22,394 nt of DNA from an uncultured Kineosporia sp. (lineage in GTDB: Bacteria; Actinomycetota; Actinomycetes; Actinomycetales; Kineosporiaceae), in assembly GCA_937859855.1 (NCBI GenBank), contig CALMAR010000457.1, positions 1-22,394 on the forward strand, given 5' to 3'. Below the pieces are notes generated by a model, which worked only from the letters and a program-made list of their open reading frames with translations, was not told the origin of the DNA and searched no databases. Position 1 is the first letter of the stretch, and every line of letters starts with the position of its first letter. Both the position numbers and the translations under genes were made by a program. Of the stretch, positions 16,350-22,394 are shown in pieces.

Positions 16350-17399
16350 TCACGTACTCGCCAGCGGGTCTGCCCAGGCGTCTCTGAAGCGGCGGTAAAC
16401 ATCGGGGTGCAGGAGCGCGTCAGAGGTGTCTACGGCCTGGTCGATGGCTCCGATGGGCGGCAGCGTGGCCAGGGCCGGATCGTCAACTGAGGCCAAGCAC
16501 GGGTCGGCGAACCGGTAGGCGATCAGCACGCGAGCCGGACGGTCGTGAAACAGCCGCAGGTCCGGGTCGACCGGGTCAATAAGAGCGAGCTGGTTGAAGC
16601 GGCGCGCGACCGCCTGATAAGCCTGCCCGAGGGCAGCCTCACGAGTGTCCAGGTCCGGTGCACGGACCGCAGCGCTCAGCATCAGGTCGAGTCCGTCCGG
16701 GTGGTCCAGGCTCGCAAACGCGGTTCCTAGCCACTTGGAGTACGGGGCGTAGCGGCGCTTGATCAGCAGCGCGAGCCGCATCACGTCACGCGCTAGACGT
16801 GCGGCAATCACCGCGGAGCCCAGCTCGTCACCTACTTCTGCGGTGCGCTGGACGAATGGCTCCTCCTGCGCGAGCCGGCGCCACTGACAGCCCAGCATCC
16901 ATCGCCACAACGGATCGGGGTACCAGGCGAGGTGGGAGCGGACCCTTCCAAGCGCACCGGTGTCATCACGGAAGACGGTGCCTGCCACTACCCCAAGAAG
17001 GAGCTGCTGCGGCGTCACCAGCCAGTCCATAGTTGAAAGCGGCTGAGTGGCGTCTACGCCGAGGTGCGATGTCAGCCATTCGGGCAGAGTTGTGACGGTC
17101 ACGTGGTGTTGCACCGGAACTGGGCCCCAGCCGTACCACACCGGCCAACCCCGGAACGTCGCAGGTAGCCCGGTATCGATCCTGCCCGCGACCGCCGCGA
17201 CGTCTGAGCGGTCGACGAACAGCTGCAGCCGCGGGCCCCAGCCATGATCGGTCGAGCGCGGCGTGTCGAACCCCAACGCGTCAGATCCGGTCCCGATTAA
17301 CGCCGCCGAATGTGTCACGTCACCAAGCAACGGGCCGACAACCTCGCGGTACAGGCCACCCGCCAGCTCGAGCCCGGGAACGAATGCAGGACCCGACAT
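16350..17399 (-). CDS. DUF4037 nucleotidyltransferase-like protein
   Basis: This is a 349-residue protein from ATG 17399, chosen for GAGGAG about ten bases upstream; the frame continues upstream to 17552 without a good start. IGTGSDALGFDTPRSTDHGW near 35-54 and GPRLQLFVDRSD at 55-66 form the DUF4037 signature, with GxGSD resembling the nucleotidyltransferase GSxxD motif and a DH..WGPR segment. The middle and C-terminal helical part (LVTPQQLLLGVVAGTVFRDD, YPDPLWRWMLGCQWRRLAQE, KWLGTAFASL) matches the family, which often has a kanamycin-nucleotidyltransferase-like fold. The substrate is unknown and antibiotic modification is unproven. It sits beside decayed sequence. Confidence 0.85.
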   Translation of the reverse strand: MSGPAFVPGLELAGGLYREVVGPLLGDVTHSAALIGTGSDALGFDTPRSTDHGWGPRLQLFVDRSDVAAVAGRIDTGLPATFRGWPVWYGWGPVPVQHHVTVTTLPEWLTSHLGVDATQPLSTMDWLVTPQQLLLGVVAGTVFRDDTGALGRVRSHLAWYPDPLWRWMLGCQWRRLAQEEPFVQRTAEVGDELGSAVIAARLARDVMRLALLIKRRYAPYSKWLGTAFASLDHPDGLDLMLSAAVRAPDLDTREAALGQAYQAVARRFNQLALIDPVDPDLRLFHDRPARVLIAYRFADPCLASVDDPALATLPPIGAIDQAVDTSDALLHPDVYRRFRDAWADPLAST

Positions 17400-17538
17400 T
17401 ACGCCGCGCTCCTCTGCTTCCAGGGGCTCAGCCACGCGCTTATGGCGGTCGCCAATCGCATCGCAGTAGGCAAGCAGGCACTTCGAGCCGGACAGCTGCT
17501 GGTCCCCAGCTGCCACTGCGGGCAGATGATCGCTCCCT

Positions 17539-18120
17539 TCATGCCAGCGCATCCTTCGCTCGCTGAGACCAGCCGAACGTCGGCCTGTTCATGAGTATGA
17601 GGCCTTGTCCAGCACGCCCCTGCTCGTCTTCGTCCCGGTCATCGACCTCCGTCACCCTCATCACCAGGACCGGGCCAACCAGGCGGAAGTACACGGCGCC
17701 CAAAGCCATTGCGCTGCGCTTCAAGTCAGGCAGGATGACCACTTCCTCGGTCGCTCCGCCTGACTTGTCCAAGCGCGGGCGGGTGATGATCTAATCGCGG
17801 ACATCTTTCGAACACCGTGTCTGGATCGGCGGCGATCACAGCCTGGTCGTGGATGCCCCGGTTGCGATCCGTGTTGGCGGCTTCGACTTCGTCGAGGACC
17901 GCTTTCCACCATCTGGCGTTAGGGCTGCATGCGAGCGAGGGCAGTCAGTTCCTGGCGCAGGCCCTGGACCAGCCGGCCCGTGGTCAGCGGAGTCCGCGCG
18001 GGTGATCGGCGCCGCGCAGTCCAAACAGGATGGCTCGAACCCCACGTCCATCTGCGTGTGCAGCCGCACGATCATCGCGACCTCCTCAGTGAAGGCCCGG
18101 TCGTAGGCGATCGGTACTTC
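17539..18120 (-). pseudogene. Probable gene broken by several frameshifts, family unknown
   Basis: Read from 18120 downward, protein-like segments occur in successive frames. They are VPIAYDRAFTEEVAMIVRLH with TQMDVGFEPS, then RLVQGLRQELTALARMQP, then NARWWKAVLDEVEAANTDRN with RGIHDQAVIAADPDTVFE. The last is DKSGGATEEVVILPDLKRSA running to FGWSQRAKDALA (open 17772-17539). The segments meet end to end with little overlap, as expected if one or two genes took indels. The last segment alone could be an intact 77-codon ORF. I do not recognise the family. Sequencing error is another explanation. Confidence 0.35.
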
Positions 18121-18302
18121 ATGCCCGGGTTTATCTGAGAAGTCGAACTCCGGGAATTAGCCCTGCTCGAAGTCACCAATGGCCTCGGCCGGTCTTCCGG
18201 GGTCTTCATCGCTCATAGCGGAGAATTCTGCACATGGCTGGCGACCGGAGCCTCCTGAGCGGTTCCTACGAATCGGAGCTTGATCATGTTCAGGCTGTCG
18301 CC

Positions 18303-18318
18303 TATGCCTTGAGGCATA
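18303..18318. repeat. CTTGAG-centred palindrome next to the tRNA remnant
   Basis: TATGCCTTGAGGCATA is a perfect inverted repeat with 7-bp arms around TG. Equivalent palindromes lie at 20321-20336 and 21628-21643, where they form the right ends of IS481-type sequences. All three are followed within about 10 bp by GTGCCCCCGG. This copy may be the worn end of another IS or part of the original tRNA downstream region. Confidence 0.55.
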
Positions 18319-18327
18319 ACACAAAGT

Positions 18328-18367
18328 GCCCCCGGCAGGATTGAAACCGTCGCCACCGCCTCCGGAG
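18328..18367 (-). repeat. Degenerate copy of the 3' half of tRNA-Arg(CCG), candidate att site
   Basis: This 40-bp block matches 21652-21691, the acceptor, T-arm and anticodon-side part of the intact tRNA-Arg gene, at 36 of 40 positions. All four differences are in the T arm, where they destroy the TTCGA loop and one side of the stem, so it cannot act as a tRNA. There is no CCA. Orientation is the same as the intact gene, as expected for the far end of an element integrated at the tRNA 3' end. No integrase gene is visible between the copies. Confidence 0.65.
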
Positions 18368-18797
18368 ACAGGTCACTCACCTCGACTCTGGTGTCCTGAG
18401 TACACGCCATGGAGGCTTATCGGGCCTCTTGAACGTCATGTTTGGCCCCGGATGACGCCAGTTCGTCCCACGAACCGCTCCACGGAGGGCCCAGAGACCC
18501 GGTCTGCACGAATCTCGAGATTGGAAGCTTGGGGCCGCCCGGCGTCTAGGTACTCGGCCGTCAGGGCCAACGTGCTCGTAGCCACGGGTACGGGGCCAAA
18601 GTAAGCTGATGCATACGTACCTTTTCAACCGTTTTGACGGGGGGACTCCGAACAAATCGAGCTTGGCTAAGACTTGCAATCATCACAGCAGGTCCTTCAG
18701 TATCAAATACGAACATACCACTTAGTGGGCAGCATCTCGGGCCGACGCCCGCGAGCTACGCGTCGAAATCCTTAGCGGAAGCAGTCGGAGGCATCCA

Positions 18798-19571
18798 GTG
18801 GCCGATGAAAGCCTGCTACAGGAGAAGCCAATCAAGACATGGAGAGGTGGCAAAGACCAACTCCTGCGCCTTGGCGAGGTGATGGACCGCCAGTTCGTTG
18901 AACTATGCCATAAGGCCGAACAATCGGCTGTCCCCACCTGGAACACGCTGATTCCATGGCGGAAACGGCGATTAATTGGGGAAATTCGTAGTCGGTATCA
19001 AGTAATTCTTGAAGTTACAGACCAAGACAAGCGTATTGTCAAAGACACTTTCTCAGAAGCCCTGCGCAATAATGAACTGACCGGTATTCATAAGATTACA
19101 TTCAATTGCTCGGTCGACGATCAGAGTTGCACGCTTACTCTTACTACGAATGGCGCAAACAACAGTTCACTTACTGTGCAAGGACCACCAGCTTGGGCAA
19201 GGCAAGCCTTTGCCGAACTAAGCCGAACCCTCCGCCACAGCCGGCCATGGTGGACATGGATGTGGCTCACCTACCTGCAAACAATTGTCGGAATGACCCT
19301 TGTCGCGGCAGTGATCGCAACCAGCTTTGTCGTCGTCGATGACTCGGGGCCTTTCTGGTGGACAGAATTCATCATTCTGGGTGTAGCTGCCCTTTTGCCG
19401 TGGTTCTTGCTACTCGTACTTCACTGGCTGTTTCCCGCAATTTCTGTCAAGGAAGAAGGTGCCCCCGATACCCGCCGACAGGTGGGTCGCATCGTCGGGG
19501 GCCTGGTCGGCGCAGCAGTCACGATTCTCACCATCACCACATCAGTTATTTCCGTCATCAATCGGAAATAG
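18798..19571 (+). CDS. Three-TM membrane protein of unknown function, lower GC
   Basis: This is a 257-residue protein from GTG 18798, with GGAGG (18787-18791) six bases upstream. Residues 1-150 are soluble and mixed alpha/beta, with many charged residues and two Cys (CSVDDQSC). TM segments lie at about 157-179, 188-213 and 229-253, and the protein ends three residues later (NRK). A Trp-rich stretch (RPWWTWMWLTYL) leads into the first helix. The codon use is clearly AT-richer than its neighbours, indicating horizontal origin. I do not recognise a family. It is the only intact cargo gene between the two tRNA-Arg copies. Confidence 0.75.
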   Translation: MADESLLQEKPIKTWRGGKDQLLRLGEVMDRQFVELCHKAEQSAVPTWNTLIPWRKRRLIGEIRSRYQVILEVTDQDKRIVKDTFSEALRNNELTGIHKITFNCSVDDQSCTLTLTTNGANNSSLTVQGPPAWARQAFAELSRTLRHSRPWWTWMWLTYLQTIVGMTLVAAVIATSFVVVDDSGPFWWTEFIILGVAALLPWFLLLVLHWLFPAISVKEEGAPDTRRQVGRIVGGLVGAAVTILTITTSVISVINRK

Positions 19572-19904
19572 CAAGAGCCTTGTGGCAGTAGTGCTACGCA
19601 TAGGGGTTTCCGCACCACGTAGCAAACCCTTTGTGCAGCTCGGCAGGCTCCGCTAACAGCGGCAATCAGAGCCCCAATGGCCGTGGCCCACGAAGCTACT
19701 TGCTGCGCCATATCCATGACCGCAGTCTGCATGTGATCATCTCCGCTTGCCGTGGTCATGTCTTGGAGCTATCGAGCGGAAGTTTCCTAAGCCCAACGCC
19801 ACGCGTTGCCGAAAGCATGGTCGGGTGTGCGGCACCAGACGAGGTGAGCACCGCCCCACGGATAACGTCGCTTATGAGGGTATCAGCGCAGGTCGGACGG
19901 CGTT
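19572..19904. other. 333-bp gap between membrane protein and transposase remnant
   Basis: A 112-codon minus frame (19421-19759) overlaps the end of the membrane-protein gene. It starts with a weakly hydrophobic segment but has no ribosome-binding site, so I do not call it. No terminator, tRNA or IS end is evident here; the left part of the transposase remnant has been lost. Confidence 0.5.
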
Positions 19905-20282
19905 CAGTACGACCAGCACTGCCCGCACCGGTCTCTGCCCCACCGAGCCACCCCAGCAACGACCTACGCCGCCCGTCCGAAAGCCCACCCGTCCGCCGAC
20001 CAGATCAGCCGACGGGCCGCCGACAGCCACGACCGCCTCCGCCACGACCGGATCGACGACTCCGGGTCGATAACCCTGCGCATGGGCGGCCGCCGGAACC
20101 ACATCGGGATCGGACGAACCCACGCCCGAATACACGTGATCATGCTCATCCACGACCTGCACGTGCGCGTCGTGCACGCCGCCACCGGAGAACTCCTCCG
20201 CGAGCTGACCATCGACCCCCGGCGCGACTACCAGCCCACCGGCAAAACCGGCAAGGTCCACCGGCAACCACCCCGGACATGA
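19905..20282 (+). pseudogene. 5'-truncated IS481-type transposase, C-terminal remnant
   Basis: About 125 codons stay in one open frame to the TGA. They align with residues about 279-389 of the intact transposase at 20426: QYDQHCPHRSLPHRATPATT matches QYYNHHRPHRSLDRRTPAAA, and HIGIGRTHARIHVIMLIHDL matches HIGIGRTHARTHVLMLIQDL. The sequences are diverged, not identical, so this is a related element and not a recent duplicate. The catalytic DDE region is missing. Its hairpin and right end survive downstream. Confidence 0.85.
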
Positions 20283-20318
20283 GACTGCCTAACCCACAGA
20301 TCGTGGGTCCGGCAGTCT
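20282..20318. terminator. Two-part hairpin after the transposase remnant
   Basis: AGACTGCC (20282-20289) pairs with GGCAGTCT (20311-20318), and inside it ACCCAC (20292-20297) pairs with GTGGGT (20303-20308). It begins at the stop codon. The intact transposase has an equivalent hairpin, so it is a conserved part of these elements, probably a terminator. Confidence 0.65.
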
Positions 20319-20320
20319 CC

Positions 20321-20336
20321 GATGTCTTGAGACATC
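20321..20336. repeat. Right-end palindrome of the IS481-type remnant
   Basis: GATGTCTTGAGACATC is a perfect inverted repeat (7-bp arms, TG centre) followed by ACA, the usual last bases of IS481-family elements. Then comes TTGGTGCCCCCGG, identical to the 3' end of the tRNA-Arg gene including its CCA. Confidence 0.65.
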
Positions 20337-20425
20337 ACATTGGTGCCCCCGGTGGTGTCCTGTTTCAGGACATAGGTATGGCGCGTCTCAGGACATACGC
20401 ATAGATCAGTTGTGCAGCGTCGGGC

Positions 20426-21595
20426 ATGTCGAAAGCTCGGCTCGTCATCACTGCAGTGGCCATGGAAGGCCGCACACAGTCGGAGGTCGCAGCTTCCTAT
20501 GGGCTGTCCCAGTCGTGGGTCAGCCGGCTGGTCGCCCGCTACCAGGCCGAGGGACAGGCCGCGTTCGAACCAAGGTCGCGTCGACCGGTCCGCTCACCCA
20601 CCGCCACCGCGGCGCCGGTGGTGGAGCTAGTGCTGCGGCTGCGTAAGGAGCTGGCCGGGCAGGGCCTGGACGCCGGAGCGCACACGATCTGCTGGCACCT
20701 GGAACACCACCATCAGATCATCGTCTCGGCGGCGACGGTGTGGCGGATCCTGTCTCGGGCCGGTCAGGTCAGCCCGCAGCCGAAGAAGCGGCCGAAGAGC
20801 TCGTATCTACGGTTCGAGGCCGACCTGCCGAACCAGACCTGGCAGACCGACTTCACCCACGTCCGCCTAGCCACCGGCCGCGACGTCGAGGTGCTGAACT
20901 TCCTGGATGACCACTCCCGCTATCTTCTAGCCTGCATCGCGTTCTCGAGGGTCACCGGACCAGCCGTTGCTGCCGTCTTCCAGGAAACCGTTGCACAGCA
21001 TGGCGTTCCTGCCAGCGTCCTGTCCGACAACGGGATGGTCTTCACCACCCGATTCGCCGGCGGCAAAGGCGGCCGCAACGGGTTCGAGACCGAGCTGCGT
21101 CGCCTGCACGTGATCCAGAAGAACTCCTCCCCGAACCACCCGCAGACCTGCGGGAAAGTAGAGCGGTTCCACCAGACCTTGAAGAACTGGCTGCGAGCTC
21201 GACCAGTGCCACCGGCCACGATTCTGGCCCTGCAGGCTCGGCTGGAGGAGTTCGCGCAGTACTACAACCACCACCGTCCGCACCGCTCACTGGACCGCAG
21301 AACCCCAGCTGCTGCCTACGCCGCCCGACCCAAGGCAACCCCGACCGGGCCACGCACCGACACCCACGAACGCGTCCGCCGCGACCGCATCGACGACACC
21401 GGCGCCGTCACCCTGCACCGCAACGGCCGCCTCCACCACATCGGGATCGGGCGAACCCACGCCCGAACCCACGTCCTCATGCTCATCCAGGACCTCAGCG
21501 TCCGAGTGATCAACGAAGCCACCGGCGAACTCCTCCGCGAACTGGTCCTCGACCCCACCAAGGACTACCAGCCGAGAGGCCACACACAGCGATAG
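20426..21595 (+). CDS. IS481-family transposase (DDE, rve)
   Basis: This is a 389-residue transposase. The N-terminal HTH (residues about 8-55) contains RTQSEVAASYGLSQSWVSRL, followed by a basic linker and a second HTH (about 62-115). The integrase core (rve) spans about 133-300, with the catalytic triad Asp142 (WQTDFTH), Asp201 (LSDNGMVF) and Glu246 (KVERFHQT). The RPHRSL segment follows. A C-terminal beta-rich extension (DDTGAVTLHRNGRLHHIGIG, ATGELLRELVLDPTKDYQP) is typical of one actinobacterial IS481 group. It has no frameshift, so it may still be active. A weak promoter in the left end and a strong hairpin after the stop frame the gene. Confidence 0.93.
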   Translation: MSKARLVITAVAMEGRTQSEVAASYGLSQSWVSRLVARYQAEGQAAFEPRSRRPVRSPTATAAPVVELVLRLRKELAGQGLDAGAHTICWHLEHHHQIIVSAATVWRILSRAGQVSPQPKKRPKSSYLRFEADLPNQTWQTDFTHVRLATGRDVEVLNFLDDHSRYLLACIAFSRVTGPAVAAVFQETVAQHGVPASVLSDNGMVFTTRFAGGKGGRNGFETELRRLHVIQKNSSPNHPQTCGKVERFHQTLKNWLRARPVPPATILALQARLEEFAQYYNHHRPHRSLDRRTPAAAYAARPKATPTGPRTDTHERVRRDRIDDTGAVTLHRNGRLHHIGIGRTHARTHVLMLIQDLSVRVINEATGELLRELVLDPTKDYQPRGHTQR

Positions 21596-21624
21596 CCCAA
21601 CCCACAACCGTGGGTTCGGGCTAT
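21592..21624. terminator. Strong two-part hairpin after the intact transposase
   Basis: ATAGCCC (21592-21598) pairs with GGGCTAT (21618-21624), and AACCCAC (21599-21605) pairs with GTGGGTT (21610-21616) around a four-base loop. Fourteen base pairs are interrupted by a single bulged C. It overlaps the stop codon and parts of the right inverted repeat, and may both stop transcription and shield the IS end. Confidence 0.75.
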
Positions 21625-21647
21625 GCGTATGACTTGAGACATCACAT

Positions 21648-21722
21648 TGGTGCCCCCGGCAGGATTCGAACCTGCGCCACCGCCTCCGGAGGGCGGTGCT
21701 CTATCCCCTGAGCTACGGGGGC
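21648..21722 (-). tRNA. tRNA-Arg (anticodon CCG)
   Basis: The sequence folds into a full cloverleaf. The acceptor stem is GCCCCCG/CGGGGGC, the D stem GCTC/GAGC and the anticodon stem CCGCC/GGCGG with loop CTCCGGA (anticodon CCG, reading CGG). A four-base variable region follows, then T stem GCAGG/CCTGC with loop TTCGAAT. The discriminator A (21651) and CCA (21648-21650) are encoded. The IS481-type element ends one base from the CCA, yet the gene remains intact. Confidence 0.95.
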
Positions 21723-21760
21723 TCGGGGCGGCACAGACCTTATCAGCCGGGCGGCGGCGG

Positions 21761-22393
21761 TCACGAACGCGAGACGGGCACCCGGGCCGGCAGGGCGTCG
21801 TCCGACCGGAGCGCGCGCAGGGTCTCTCCGCACAGGTAGGCGTCGACGAGTCGCTCCAGGTACTCGTCGGTCACCGGGCCGCGGTTGACGAAGCGCCGCG
21901 AGGTGATGGGACCGGTCAGCAACGACAGGTTGGCGGGGTCGATCTGCAGGCCCGTGGGCTGCAGCCGCCGGTTCAGGTCGGCCAGGCGCCGGCCCACCAC
22001 CTCGGCCAGCCATCTCACCGCCGCCTCGTCGTCCTCGGCGGAGCGGATCAGCTCGAACAGCGCCGATGCCTGGTCCCGCTGGGCCAGCCGGTCGGCGTAA
22101 CTTCGCAGCCAGGTGATCAGGATGCGGCGGGCGCCGTCGTCCTGCGCTCGTCCGTAGTTGTCCGGACCCTCGAGCATGATGTCGCGCAGCAACTGTTCGC
22201 GCCGCGGCCAATGCCGGTACAGCGTCTGCCGGGTGACCCCGGCGCGGCGGGCGATCTCGGCGTAGCTGAACGCGTCGATGCCGTCCCGGGCGATCAGCTG
22301 GCGGGCGGCCACGAGGACGGCGGCCCGGGTCCGAGCCGCGCGGGGATTCGGTCGCATCCGCGGGGCGACCTGGGCGGGGCGGGGCCGGCTCAC
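21761..22393 (-). CDS. TetR/AcrR family transcriptional regulator (5' end may lie outside)
   Basis: This protein has at least 210 residues in the frame from GTG 22393 at the window edge; ATG 22357 is an alternative start, and the true start may be outside. The TetR HTH covers about 21-66 (RTRAAVLVAARQLIARDGID, FSYAEIARRAGVTRQTLYRH, then WPRREQLL). The C-terminal domain contains ASALFELIRSAEDDEAAVRW and NRGPVTDEYLERLVDAYLCG, resembling TetR C-terminal dimer domains. There is no visible partner gene in the window. It lies just upstream of tRNA-Arg on the same strand, 38 bp away, and is independent of the island. Confidence 0.85.
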   Translation of the reverse strand: MSRPRPAQVAPRMRPNPRAARTRAAVLVAARQLIARDGIDAFSYAEIARRAGVTRQTLYRHWPRREQLLRDIMLEGPDNYGRAQDDGARRILITWLRSYADRLAQRDQASALFELIRSAEDDEAAVRWLAEVVGRRLADLNRRLQPTGLQIDPANLSLLTGPITSRRFVNRGPVTDEYLERLVDAYLCGETLRALRSDDALPARVPVSRS

Positions 22394-22394
22394 G

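Larger units (their letters stand above)
18121..18797. other. 677-bp stretch without a confident gene, contains a tRNA-like remnant
   Basis: Short frames exist on both strands, but none has a ribosome-binding site with a recognisable product. The GC content falls after about 18600, towards the membrane-protein gene. The degenerate tRNA-Arg fragment and its flanking palindrome at 18303-18367 are the only structured sequences I can support. Confidence 0.5.
20353..21646 (+). mobile_element. Complete IS481-type insertion sequence next to tRNA-Arg
   Basis: The element carries one intact transposase gene. GTCTCAGGACATACGCATAG (20385-20404) on the left and the reverse complement of 21621-21640 on the right match at 18 of 20 positions as subterminal inverted repeats. 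The right end finishes in ACA at 21646. The left outer end is less certain: a 17-bp palindrome TGTCCTGTTTCAGGACA (20356-20372) lies there. TTGGTGCCCCCGG flanks it on both sides (20340-20352 and 21647-21659), as a 13-bp target duplication would. The right copy is part of the tRNA gene. Confidence 0.75.

Noticed and set aside
15853..16402. Two overlapping minus frames of about 160 codons
   Set aside because: No start signal, no recognisable domain, and mixed frames; possibly debris but not a supportable gene.
18213..18410. 65-codon minus frame over the tRNA-like remnant
   Set aside because: Its codons are the tRNA fragment and its flank, which are explained as a repeat and not as protein.
19421..19759. 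112-codon minus frame with a hydrophobic start
   Set aside because: Overlaps the end of the membrane-protein gene antisense, with no ribosome-binding site; too weak to call.

Overview
The window is high-GC DNA with GTG/TTG starts, TANNNT -10 boxes close to start codons, and gene families typical of Actinomycetota: MmyB-type XRE regulators, WYL regulators, Tat-exported phosphatases and DUF4037. I place it in a soil-type actinobacterium. The genus cannot be read from the sequence.

Left part (1-12850) is ordinary chromosome, made mostly of small divergent regulator/enzyme pairs. It opens with the 3' end of a probable SGNH/GDSL hydrolase. Next come a short-chain dehydrogenase (SDR) divergent from its likely MmyB-type regulator, a Tat-exported purple-acid-phosphatase-like enzyme, a small membrane protein, a 10-TM GGDEF-EAL c-di-GMP protein, a YciI-like protein and a second SDR. 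A WYL regulator divergent from an epoxide hydrolase, an adenosine-deaminase-family enzyme and a small SRPBCC-like protein follow.

Middle part (12851-18300) is looser and partly decayed. It holds a secreted eight-cysteine protein, a frameshifted XRE-regulator remnant, and a TetR/SRPBCC divergent pair with a clear 18-bp palindromic operator. It also holds a four-copy 10-bp tandem repeat, a DUF4037 nucleotidyltransferase-like gene, and a stretch that reads as a gene broken by frameshifts.

Right part (18300-21722) looks like a small accessory island at a tRNA-Arg(CCG) gene. A degenerate copy of the 3' half of that tRNA (36 of 40 positions) lies at 18328-18367, and the intact gene is at 21648-21722. 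Between them are a lower-GC three-TM protein of unknown function, a 5'-truncated IS481-type transposase remnant, and a complete IS481-type element. Both transposase copies end in a hairpin followed by a CTTGAG-centred palindrome that abuts the tRNA acceptor sequence. A 13-bp direct repeat made of tRNA 3'-end sequence flanks the complete element. The third, degenerate tRNA copy carries the same palindrome. This repeated, exactly positioned use of a tRNA 3' end by an IS is the most unusual signal in the window. Beyond the tRNA lies a TetR-family regulator running to the window edge.
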